Source: Melioribacteraceae bacterium (GTDB taxonomy: Bacteria; Bacteroidota; Ignavibacteria; Ignavibacteriales; Melioribacteraceae). Taken from it: a stretch of DNA of 8,297 bases. Each line of letters starts with the position of its first letter. The first letter of the stretch is position 1. The stretch lies in assembly GCA_026987055.1 (NCBI GenBank), contig JALSNL010000394.1, positions 1-8,297 on the forward strand. The letters run 5' to 3'. The translations under genes were made by a program, and so were the position numbers. Under the pieces are notes generated by a model, which was not told the origin of the DNA, made no database searches, and worked only from the letters and a program-made list of their open reading frames with translations. This document shows, piece by piece, positions 1 to 6,254 of the stretch.

Positions 1-1
1 C

Positions 2-787
2 CAAGTAAAAGAAGAAGATGATAAAATTTTTCTGATTACTAATATCTCAGAAAAAGATAGTAAGTATTTTAAAGATGTATATAACAAAGTGGATTTACAA
101 TATTCAAATAAAGTTAAAAAACTTCCTAAAGTTAGATTGAAAATATTTGAAAATAAAGAAAGAAATGAAACCTATAGCGATGTTAAACAAAAAATTTTTA
201 TTCCAAATACAATAAACTTTAATGAAACTGACGGCATTTTATTAAATATGATTTCAGGGTTTGATATTACAACCGAAGAATTGGCAAAAATCAGAAAACA
301 ATTTAACGGATTGATTTATTTTGATATTCACTCTCTTGCCAGAGGTGTGGATAAACAAAACAATAGAGTATTCAGACAAATTCCGGAAGTGGAAAAGTGG
401 CTTGATAATGTTGATATTGTTCAATGTAATGAAAATGAATTATTAACAATCACCAAGTTAAAAAATGAAAAAGAAATTGCTGAATTTGTATTACGGATGC
501 GTCCTGAAATTTTAATTATTACAAAAGGGGAAAAAGGTGCTACACTTTACAAAAAAAACGAGAAGGAAATTTATAGAAAAAATATTCCCGCTTTAAAAAT
601 TAAAACAAAAAATAAAGTTGGATGCGGAGATGTTTTTGGTGCAACATTTTTTTATACTTACCTGTTAACAAAAAATGAAACACTTGCTTTGGAAAAAGCC
701 AACCGGTTTGCCGGTTTATTTACGCAATACATAAACGTTAAAGATTTTTATAAACTAAAAAGTGATTACGAAAAATACTATGATTAA
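2..787 (+). CDS. PfkB-family carbohydrate kinase, 5'-truncated by the window edge
   Basis: The frame is open from base 2 to the TAA at 785-787, so the true start lies left of the window. A GTG at 89 is in frame, but the 29 codons before it are also open and look like ordinary PfkB sequence, so it is not the start. Visible PfkB (ribokinase/fructokinase) landmarks, in order: F-D-I-H-S-L-A-R after the central strand, the V-Q-C-N-E-N-E-L segment, the nucleotide-site strand I-I-T-K-G-E-K-G-A, and the C-terminal signature G-C-G-D-V-F-G-A. In this family the Asp of that signature (codon 629-631) is the catalytic base that transfers the ATP gamma-phosphate to the sugar hydroxyl. The usual motif is GAGD; here the Ala is Cys. 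The N-terminal substrate lid is off-window, so the sugar cannot be predicted. The 3' end overlaps the next gene by 8 bases, which suggests translational coupling. Family assignment is firm and substrate unknown. Confidence 0.87.
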   Translation, partial: QVKEEDDKIFLITNISEKDSKYFKDVYNKVDLQYSNKVKKLPKVRLKIFENKERNETYSDVKQKIFIPNTINFNETDGILLNMISGFDITTEELAKIRKQFNGLIYFDIHSLARGVDKQNNRVFRQIPEVEKWLDNVDIVQCNENELLTITKLKNEKEIAEFVLRMRPEILIITKGEKGATLYKKNEKEIYRKNIPALKIKTKNKVGCGDVFGATFFYTYLLTKNETLALEKANRFAGLFTQYINVKDFYKLKSDYEKYYD

Positions 788-1682
788 AAAACGAATAATG
801 ATTGTCGGTTCAAACGGAATGCTTGGACAAAGACTTGTAAAACATTTTTCCGGTAGAGCTGATACCGAACTTTTATTAACATCAGCCGAAACGGAATCTT
901 ATTTTGAAAATATTGACTACAAGCAAATAGATATTTCCGATAAAAAAAATGTAAAGAAAATAATAAATAATTTTTATCCCGATATTATTATAAACGTAGC
1001 GGCATATACAAATGTGGATAAATGCGAAACAGAAAAGGAACTTGCATGGAAAATAAATGTTAAGGGAGTTGAATATTTAGCAAAATATTCGGTTGGTTCG
1101 CATGCACATCTGATACAAATATCTACAGATTATGTTTTTGACGGAAACGATGGTCCCTATAACGAAAAAGATTTACCAAACCCAATCAGCTATTATGGTA
1201 GAAGTAAACTAGCCGGAGAAAATGTTATCAGACGTTTCGATATTCCATTTACAATAATTCGTACAAATGTATTATTTGGTCCGGCAAAATTTGGAAGACC
1301 CGATTTTGTTAAATGGGTAGTGCAATCTTTAACTAATAAACAGAAAATAAAAATAGTTACGGATCAAATAAATAATCCTACTTACTTGGACGATTTGGTA
1401 CTGGGAATTAGTAAGGCTTGCGATTTGAAAAAGACCGGAATTTATAACATAGCCGGAGCAGAGTTATTAAACAGATTTGAATTCACAAAAAAAATTGCCA
1501 AATTTTTTAATTTGGATTTCTCTTTAGTGCAACCAATTGAAACAAAAGAATTAAATCAACCGGCACAGCGTCCGTTAAAATCCGGTTTGATAAACCTTAA
1601 AGCGGAAACAGAACTAAATTACAAACCGCATTCATTAGACGAATGTTTTTCTTTAATGCAAAAAGAATGGGAAACAAATTGA
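780..1682 (+). CDS. rfbD: RmlD-like dTDP-4-dehydrorhamnose reductase / sugar-nucleotide reductase
   Basis: This is a 300-residue extended short-chain dehydrogenase. RmlD reduces dTDP-4-dehydro-L-rhamnose with NAD(P)H in the last step of dTDP-L-rhamnose synthesis, in the cytoplasm. Seen in the sequence: the Rossmann G-x-x-G-x-x-G at residues 10-16, N-V-A-A-Y-T-N-V-D at 72-80, S-T-D-Y-V-F-D-G at 115-122, the catalytic Y139-x-x-x-K143, D-Q-x-N-N-P-T near 195-201, and the C-terminal R-P-L-K-S-G-L at 264-270, a typical RmlD feature. Length matches the family. I chose ATG 780, which overlaps the kinase stop; an in-frame GTG at 762 would only add residues before the nucleotide fold, and ATG 798 is a shorter alternative. 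No rmlA, rmlB or rmlC lies in the window, so the true substrate could be another 4-keto-sugar nucleotide. Confidence is high for the family and moderate for the exact reaction. Confidence 0.9.
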   Translation: MIKKRIMIVGSNGMLGQRLVKHFSGRADTELLLTSAETESYFENIDYKQIDISDKKNVKKIINNFYPDIIINVAAYTNVDKCETEKELAWKINVKGVEYLAKYSVGSHAHLIQISTDYVFDGNDGPYNEKDLPNPISYYGRSKLAGENVIRRFDIPFTIIRTNVLFGPAKFGRPDFVKWVVQSLTNKQKIKIVTDQINNPTYLDDLVLGISKACDLKKTGIYNIAGAELLNRFEFTKKIAKFFNLDFSLVQPIETKELNQPAQRPLKSGLINLKAETELNYKPHSLDECFSLMQKEWETN

Positions 1683-2458
1683 TAAATAAATACGAAGGTT
1701 TTATATTTGATTTGGACGGAACAATTTATCTGGGGAATAAATTGATACCTAATGCTGAAAAAGTAATTGAAAAAATAAAGCAATTAAATAAAAAAATTAT
1801 TTTTATAACAAATAAAACTACCGGCTCAATAAAAGATTATTGTACTTTTTTAAAAGAGAAAGGATTAAATGTTACGGAAAGTGAAATTGTTAATTCAACT
1901 TTAATAACCAAAAAATATCTTAATGAAAAACACTTTGGCGAAAAATTTTTTGCTATTGGTGAACAAATATTTATTGACGAAATAGAAAGCGCCGGATTAA
2001 CATATTCAAGAAAGCCTGATGAAATAAATATAGTTCTAATAACTTTGGATAGAACATTGAATTATAAAAAATTGGAAATTGCAGCCAAAGCTTTGGATAA
2101 CGGTGCAAGATTTTATGCGGCAAATATTGATGATACTTGTCCCGTGGAAGGCGGGGAAATTTTAGATGCCGGTTCAACAATTTCCGCATTGGAAAAACGT
2201 ACACATCTAAAATTGGAAAAACATTTCGGGAAACCTTCAAAATTTATGATGGATGAAATTATAAATAAATTAAATCTCTTACCCGAAAAGTGTTTATTGA
2301 TTGGTGATAGAGTTGAAACCGATATCGTAATGGGAAATACTTTTGGTATTGATACTGCTTTGGTTTCAACCGGCGTATTTAATCATTTTGATGGAAATCC
2401 CAAGTTTATACCTACATATAAAATTAAATCTGTTAATGAACTTTTAACAAGAGGATAA
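1667..2458 (+). CDS. HAD-superfamily IIA hydrolase (NagD / phosphoglycolate phosphatase type)
   Basis: This is a 263-residue cytoplasmic phosphatase of the HAD-IIA (C2-cap) class, which hydrolyses small phosphate monoesters such as sugar, nucleotide or phosphoglycolate phosphates. Seen: motif I D15-L-D17-G-T, with D15 the expected nucleophile and D17 the general acid/base; motif II I-T48-N; motif III Lys189 in G-K-P-S; motif IV G-D214-R-x-x-T-D219 binding magnesium. The cap-region segment N-I-D-D-T-C-P-V-E-G-G near 153-163 corresponds to the family's N-x-D-x-x-x-P pattern. The start is uncertain. ATG 1667 gives a 16-base overlap with the reductase gene; TTG 1679 would give a short overlap with its TGA; ATG 1643 adds a poorly matching leader. 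All keep the full catalytic domain. The close coupling to a sugar kinase and a sugar-nucleotide reductase suggests a sugar-phosphate substrate, but that is inference. Confidence 0.9.
   Translation: MGNKLINKYEGFIFDLDGTIYLGNKLIPNAEKVIEKIKQLNKKIIFITNKTTGSIKDYCTFLKEKGLNVTESEIVNSTLITKKYLNEKHFGEKFFAIGEQIFIDEIESAGLTYSRKPDEINIVLITLDRTLNYKKLEIAAKALDNGARFYAANIDDTCPVEGGEILDAGSTISALEKRTHLKLEKHFGKPSKFMMDEIINKLNLLPEKCLLIGDRVETDIVMGNTFGIDTALVSTGVFNHFDGNPKFIPTYKIKSVNELLTRG
2449..2455 (+). promoter_or_regulatory. Ribosome-binding site of the S9 peptidase gene
   Basis: AAGAGGA lies at the very end of the HAD gene and ends 4 bases before ATG 2460. It supports that start and shows the peptidase is read from the same message as the HAD gene, with one base between the stop (2456-2458) and the start. 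Confidence 0.7.
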
Positions 2459-2459
2459 A

Positions 2460-4625
2460 ATGAAAATCTTAAAATCTTTTTTATTTTTTACATTGTTCTT
2501 TACTTCTTTAATTTTTTCACAAAAGAAAAATTTTACGGTTCAAGAAATATTTACAAATAGAAATTTTTACGGAAAATCTTTACGTAATGTGCAATGGTTT
2601 TCCGGCGGAGAAAAATATTCTTTTGTAAAATTTAATAAAGAAAAACTTTCTATGGACTTGTACGAACATGATGTAACAACAGGGAAAGAAAATGTAATTG
2701 TAGAATCTTCACAACTAAAAAAAGATAGTACAAGCAAACCTTTTTTTATAAACTATTATAGATGGTCTAAAGACAATAATTATATACTTTTTACTTCTTT
2801 TCTTCATTACAGATATTCAATACCCGGCGGTGATATTATTTTATACAATACAAAAGATAAATCAATATTAAGAATTGAACAAAAAAATGATGAAATATTG
2901 GCTCCGCAACTTTCGCCCGACAATAAAAAACTTGCTTATGTTAAAAACAACAATTTATACGTTTTCGATATAAGTTCAAAAAAAGAAAAACAACTTACAT
3001 TCGATGGTAACAAAATAATTTTAAATGGTCGTTTCGATTGGGTTTATCAAGAGGAGCTTGACGGAAAACAAGGATGGGAATGGTCGCCCGATTCCAAACA
3101 TATAGCTTTTTACAGATTAGATCAATCAAACGTTCCGGAAATCCAAATTGCCAAATGGGATTCTCTATATTTCAATTTTATGAAACTACGCTATCCGAAA
3201 GCAGGAGCAAAAAACTCTACTGTAAAAATCGGAATTATTGATATAGGAAATATGAAAACAAACTGGTTGGATTTAGGAAAAGAAACCGATGTTTACTATC
3301 CGAGAATTGCTTTTACAAAAAATCCGAATATTCTTTCCGTACAAAGAATAAACCGTTTGCAAAATCATTTGGAATTACTATTCTTTGATATAAATAGCGG
3401 AACATCAAATTTAATTATTGAGGAAACAAGCGATGCATGGATTGATATAAAAAACAAACCGCAATTTTTAGAAGATGGAAACCGATTTATTTGGCTATCG
3501 GAAACAGACGGATTTTTACATTTATATTTGTATGATTATCAAGGTAATCTTATAAATCAAATTACAAAGGGAAAATGGGAAGTTGATAAAATTATTGGAG
3601 TTGATGAAAAAATGCAGCAACTCTATTATTCTTCAAATGAAAGAGGAGCAATTTATTCCGATGTTTATAAAATAAATTTGGACGGAACAAATAAAAAAAG
3701 ATTGTCTCCTCACAAAGGTGCAAACTCAATAATATTAGGTGAAAAATATTTTATTCTTACACATAGCAGTGCAAACACACCGTCAATTATTTCATTGTAT
3801 AAAAAAGACGGAGAAAAAATAAATGATTTAATAGTAAATGATTTTTCTGCCTTTGATGAATACAATATGAGCAAAAAAGAATTTTTCCAATTTAAAACAT
3901 CAGACGGAGTTTTACTTAACGCATTTATGATTAAACCGCCGGAGTTTAATAAAAATAAAAAATATCCGGTTTTGTTTTATAATTATAGCGGACCGGGTTC
4001 ACAAATTGTGAAAGATAACCGAAGAAGTTTATGGAATTTTCTTTTGGCACAAAAAGGTTATATAATTTTCGGTTTGGATAACAGGGGTACAGGAGGAAGA
4101 GGAACAGCTTTCAAACATTTGGTTTACAAAAAACTTGGCACTTGGGAAGTAAACGATATGATTGAAGGTGCTAAATATCTTTCAACATTAAGTTATGTTG
4201 ATACTGCGAGAATTGGAATTTGGGGCTGGAGTTACGGCGGATATATGTCTGCACTAACTTTGGCAAAAGCACCAAAATATTTTAAAATGGCAATATCGGT
4301 AGCTCCGGTTACTGATTGGCATTTTTACGATGATATATATACGGAAAGATATATGTCGTTGCCCAACCTAAATAAAGAAGGGTACGATAAAGCATCGGTT
4401 TTAACTTATGCAAAAAATATTAAAGGAAAGCTTTTATTAGTGCACGGAACGGGAGATGATAATGTTCATTTCCAAAACTCGGTTAAGTTAGTAGAAAAGT
4501 TGGTTGAAAGCAATATTCAATTTAGAACAATGTATTATCCGGAAAGTAATCATAGTATGAACGGGCCAAATGCGAGAATGCATCTTTATGAAATGATGAC
4601 GGATTTTATATTAAACAATCTGTAA
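2460..4625 (+). CDS. Exported dipeptidyl-peptidase IV-type S9 serine peptidase
   Basis: This is a 721-residue prolyl-oligopeptidase-clan enzyme. The N-terminus is a signal peptide: K-I-L-K, then a hydrophobic run of about 15 residues, with a likely cleavage after Ser near residue 20. The mature enzyme is expected in the periplasm or at the outer membrane. An N-terminal beta-propeller (about 30-460) precedes an alpha/beta-hydrolase domain (about 470-721). The triad is visible as Ser591 in G-W-S-Y-G-G, Asp666 in G-D-D-N-V-H, and His698 in E-S-N-H-S. The 32-residue Asp-His spacing equals that of human DPP IV. The propeller carries the double-Glu motif Glu198-Glu199 (Y-Q-E-E-L) that anchors the free peptide N-terminus, and Tyr509 in Y-S-G-P-G-S is the expected oxyanion Tyr. 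These point to removal of N-terminal dipeptides, classically X-Pro or X-Ala, over endopeptidase activity. It follows the HAD gene with a 1-base gap. Exact P1 preference is not readable. Confidence 0.95.
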   Translation: MKILKSFLFFTLFFTSLIFSQKKNFTVQEIFTNRNFYGKSLRNVQWFSGGEKYSFVKFNKEKLSMDLYEHDVTTGKENVIVESSQLKKDSTSKPFFINYYRWSKDNNYILFTSFLHYRYSIPGGDIILYNTKDKSILRIEQKNDEILAPQLSPDNKKLAYVKNNNLYVFDISSKKEKQLTFDGNKIILNGRFDWVYQEELDGKQGWEWSPDSKHIAFYRLDQSNVPEIQIAKWDSLYFNFMKLRYPKAGAKNSTVKIGIIDIGNMKTNWLDLGKETDVYYPRIAFTKNPNILSVQRINRLQNHLELLFFDINSGTSNLIIEETSDAWIDIKNKPQFLEDGNRFIWLSETDGFLHLYLYDYQGNLINQITKGKWEVDKIIGVDEKMQQLYYSSNERGAIYSDVYKINLDGTNKKRLSPHKGANSIILGEKYFILTHSSANTPSIISLYKKDGEKINDLIVNDFSAFDEYNMSKKEFFQFKTSDGVLLNAFMIKPPEFNKNKKYPVLFYNYSGPGSQIVKDNRRSLWNFLLAQKGYIIFGLDNRGTGGRGTAFKHLVYKKLGTWEVNDMIEGAKYLSTLSYVDTARIGIWGWSYGGYMSALTLAKAPKYFKMAISVAPVTDWHFYDDIYTERYMSLPNLNKEGYDKASVLTYAKNIKGKLLLVHGTGDDNVHFQNSVKLVEKLVESNIQFRTMYYPESNHSMNGPNARMHLYEMMTDFILNNL

Positions 4626-4641
4626 TTGTTTATTCAAACAA
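4626..4641 (+). other. Weak AT-rich hairpin just after the peptidase stop
   Basis: TTGTTT (4626-4631) and AAACAA (4636-4641) can form a 6-bp stem with a 4-base loop directly after the TAA. No T-run follows; the next bases are A-rich. It could slow 3' decay, but it does not meet the usual pattern of an intrinsic terminator, so read-through from the upstream gene string into the lipoprotein gene remains possible. Confidence 0.25.
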
Positions 4642-4738
4642 AGATTTATCTTAAAAAAAGTAGAAATAACAAAAAAAAATATTATTTTTGAAAAAATATT
4701 CTGTTTATTACGATAGTAGATAATCTTAATAAACCAAC

Positions 4739-4745
4739 AGGAGGG
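4739..4745 (+). promoter_or_regulatory. Strong Shine-Dalgarno for the 4750 lipoprotein
   Basis: AGGAGGG ends 4 bases before ATG 4750. It is the closest match to the canonical AGGAGG in this window; neighbouring genes have weaker sites or none that I can see. It fixes the start of the lipoprotein and suggests high translation. Confidence 0.8.
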
Positions 4746-4749
4746 CACC

Positions 4750-5454
4750 ATGAAAACCAAATTAAAAATCTTTTTAATACTTTTAATACTAGGGCTATTT
4801 TTAGCATCTTGTGCTAAAGAAAATCCTACCGAACCGGAAAAAAGAACACCAACAGAATTAAAGATTAAAACCGTTGATGTTCCTTCGGCAATGAAACAAA
4901 TATCTGACCCTAAAGCAGCCACAACGCTTGCTTATGTTAATCTTTCCAACAGTTTTAATTCGTATCAAGCTTTTTTTCACATACCCCAAACCGCTACAGG
5001 AGCCGATGGTAAATTTACTTGGACAAATGGCGGATTAAGTTTAACAATGTTTCAAGATAATTCCGGTGGAAACAATACTTGGAAAATGGTTTTTAATGGA
5101 ACAGATGGTGAAACTACATATAATAATTGGGTAGCAATGGAAGCATCTCAATCAGCTGATGAAAAAAACGGTTGGATGAAAATTTATAAAGAAAATTCAA
5201 CGGAAGTAGCTTCCAAATGGACTTGGACAACAGATGCAAATGGGAAATATATTTTTACACTGATATCGTATGATGGAAGTGAAGTTAATAAAATTGAAAT
5301 AACTTCAAACCCTGATCTTTCCGGTGAACTTCGCTTTTTTACAAACAATGTCTTAGTTTCAAAAACAACATGGGATAAAGATGGTAACGGTCAATGGTGG
5401 GAATATGATGATCAAGGAAATTTAACCGATAGTGGTTCTTGGAGTGTTACCTAA
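4750..5454 (+). CDS. Uncharacterised beta-rich lipoprotein
   Basis: I do not recognise a family for this 234-residue protein. The N-terminus is a clear type II signal peptide: M-K-T-K-L-K, a Leu/Ile-rich stretch (7-17), and the lipobox L-A-S-C with the lipidated Cys at 21. Lys at 23 (C-A-K-E-N-P-T-E-P) is unlike the Asp retention signal of E. coli, so the protein is probably at the outer membrane, with that sorting rule uncertain here. A linker with Pro, Glu, Lys and Thr (about 24-45) leads to a body rich in Trp, Thr, Asn, Gly and Asp with alternating hydrophobic residues, which reads as all-beta (lipocalin- or sandwich-like), with no obvious catalytic set. Near the C-terminus D209-x-D-G-N-G-x-W-x-x-x-D220 resembles an EF-hand-type calcium loop and is followed by Y-D-D-Q-G-N. 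It has a strong ribosome-binding site and its own terminator, so it may be abundant. Two 9-base tandem copies sit in the signal-peptide core (4772-4789). Confidence 0.85.
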   Translation: MKTKLKIFLILLILGLFLASCAKENPTEPEKRTPTELKIKTVDVPSAMKQISDPKAATTLAYVNLSNSFNSYQAFFHIPQTATGADGKFTWTNGGLSLTMFQDNSGGNNTWKMVFNGTDGETTYNNWVAMEASQSADEKNGWMKIYKENSTEVASKWTWTTDANGKYIFTLISYDGSEVNKIEITSNPDLSGELRFFTNNVLVSKTTWDKDGNGQWWEYDDQGNLTDSGSWSVT

Positions 5455-5477
5455 TACATCACAAATTATTATACTGA

Positions 5478-5509
5478 GGGCGATTTTGAATAAAAATCGT
5501 CCTTTTTTT
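5478..5509 (+). terminator. Intrinsic terminator after the lipoprotein gene
   Basis: GGGCGATTTT (5478-5487) pairs with AAAATCGTCC (5493-5502) as a 10-bp stem with one G-U pair and a 5-base loop, followed at once by seven T residues (5503-5509). It begins 23 bases after the TAA of the lipoprotein gene. This is the clearest terminator in the window, and it separates that gene from the isomerase gene. Confidence 0.9.
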
Positions 5510-5512
5510 ATG

Positions 5513-5541
5513 TTTAAAATTATATGTTTGTATTATAGAAT
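5513..5541 (+). promoter_or_regulatory. Possible promoter of the isomerase gene
   Basis: TTTAAA (5513-5518, 4 of 6 to the -35 consensus) and TAGAAT (5536-5541, 5 of 6 to the -10) are 17 bases apart, directly after a terminator and before a ribosome-binding site. The context calls for a promoter here, but the AT-rich background makes such matches common. A perfect TATAAT at 5542-5547 is too close to the ATG to leave a normal leader. Confidence 0.35.
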
Positions 5542-5550
5542 TATAATTAT

Positions 5551-5556
5551 AGAGGA
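5551..5556 (+). promoter_or_regulatory. Ribosome-binding site of the isomerase gene
   Basis: AGAGGA ends 3 bases before ATG 5560. It is the same core as at the peptidase gene and supports this start, which also places the signal peptide correctly. Confidence 0.65.
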
Positions 5557-5559
5557 ATA

Positions 5560-6198
5560 ATGAAACTAACAAAAATATCAGTTGTCGCTGTGCTTGTATT
5601 GTTATTGGGATGTTCTATAAGTTCACCTTTATTAAAGCCTAATAAAACCGAATTGAATAAAAAATCACCTGAAGAATTTGAGGTCCTTTTTAAAACAACA
5701 AAGGGAGATTTTACTGTTAAAGTTGAACGTAAATATTCACCTTTGGCTGTAGATAGATTTTTCTATCTTGCAAAATATCATTATTATGAGGGAAATAAAT
5801 TTTTTAGAGTCCTACCCGGTTTTGTAGTTCAGTGGGGAATGAAAGGAGTTCCGGAAATTGATAAAGTTTGGGAAAAACTGGGTATTAAAGATGAACCTGT
5901 AAAATTGAGTAATACAATTGGAACCATTGCATTTGCTAGAGGTGGACCTAATACCAGATCGAACCAATTGTTTATTAACCTTGTAGATAATACCAGATTG
6001 GATTCCTCTAAATATAATAATGTAAACGGATTTCCTGCTTTTGGAAAAGTTATAAAAGGAATGGAAGTTGTTAAATCCATAAATGCGGAATATTTACAAA
6101 AACCAAATCAAGATTCAATAATGGCAAAAGGTAATTTATATCTGAACAAAAAATTTCCGAATTTAGATTATATAATTTCTGCAAAAATAATTAAATAG
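5560..6198 (+). CDS. Cyclophilin-type peptidyl-prolyl cis-trans isomerase, lipoprotein
   Basis: This is a 212-residue isomerase that speeds rotation about Xaa-Pro bonds during folding of exported proteins. The N-terminus is a lipoprotein signal: K-L-T-K, a Val/Leu-rich core, then L-L-G-C with the lipidated Cys at 18, so it should be membrane-anchored facing the periplasm. The cyclophilin domain covers about 40-210. Seen: F-F-R83-V-L-P-G-F88-V-V-Q91, where Arg and Gln keep the same 8-residue spacing as the catalytic Arg55 and Gln63 of human cyclophilin A, and G-T-I-A-F-A-R-G-G-P-N-T at 121-132 followed by S-N-Q136-L-F138-I. By eye alignment the Trp121 and His126 positions of cyclophilin A are not conserved; loss of that Trp is common in bacterial members and usually lowers cyclosporin binding. 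A short insertion (about 149-157) precedes the final F-G-K-V strand. The gene appears monocistronic between a terminator and a convergent neighbour. Confidence 0.95.
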   Translation: MKLTKISVVAVLVLLLGCSISSPLLKPNKTELNKKSPEEFEVLFKTTKGDFTVKVERKYSPLAVDRFFYLAKYHYYEGNKFFRVLPGFVVQWGMKGVPEIDKVWEKLGIKDEPVKLSNTIGTIAFARGGPNTRSNQLFINLVDNTRLDSSKYNNVNGFPAFGKVIKGMEVVKSINAEYLQKPNQDSIMAKGNLYLNKKFPNLDYIISAKIIK

Positions 6199-6205
6199 GC
6201 TCTCG

Positions 6206-6221
6206 TATTCCCTTGGGAATA
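6206..6221. terminator. Short perfect hairpin between convergent genes, possible shared terminator
   Basis: TATTCCC (6206-6212) and GGGAATA (6215-6221) form a perfect inverted repeat with two bases between; folded as RNA it would be about 6 bp with a CTTG loop. It lies in the 56-base gap between the isomerase stop and the permease stop, the expected place for a bidirectional terminator. Neither side has a clean T-run, so efficiency is doubtful. Confidence 0.4.
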
Positions 6222-6254
6222 TCAATTTGTTATTAGAACGCCATGTCTATAAGA

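Noticed and set aside
89..91. GTG as the start of the PfkB kinase
   Set aside because: The frame stays open upstream to base 2 with plausible protein sequence, and starting at 89 would remove the N-terminal part of the domain.
762..764. GTG as the start of the RmlD-like gene
   Set aside because: ATG 780 lies just before the Rossmann fold at the usual distance; the extra six residues have no family support and would lengthen the overlap.
1643..1645. ATG as the start of the HAD gene
   Set aside because: It adds eight residues within the coding region of the previous gene; ATG 1667 places motif I at the usual distance from the N-terminus.
1971..2240. Minus-strand open frame inside the HAD gene
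   Set aside because: It is antisense to a well-supported gene, has no recognisable domain, and its composition reflects the opposite-strand codons.
4611..4922. Minus-strand open frame across the peptidase end and the lipoprotein start
   Set aside because: It overlaps the lipoprotein start, its Shine-Dalgarno and its signal peptide on the opposite strand; there is no domain and no ribosome-binding site.
5542..5547. Perfect TATAAT as the -10 box of the isomerase gene
   Set aside because: A start point from it would fall on or after the ribosome-binding site at 5551-5556; TAGAAT at 5536 with a 17-base spacing fits better.
5829..6080. Minus-strand open frame inside the isomerase gene
   Set aside because: It lies wholly antisense to conserved cyclophilin motifs and has no support of its own.
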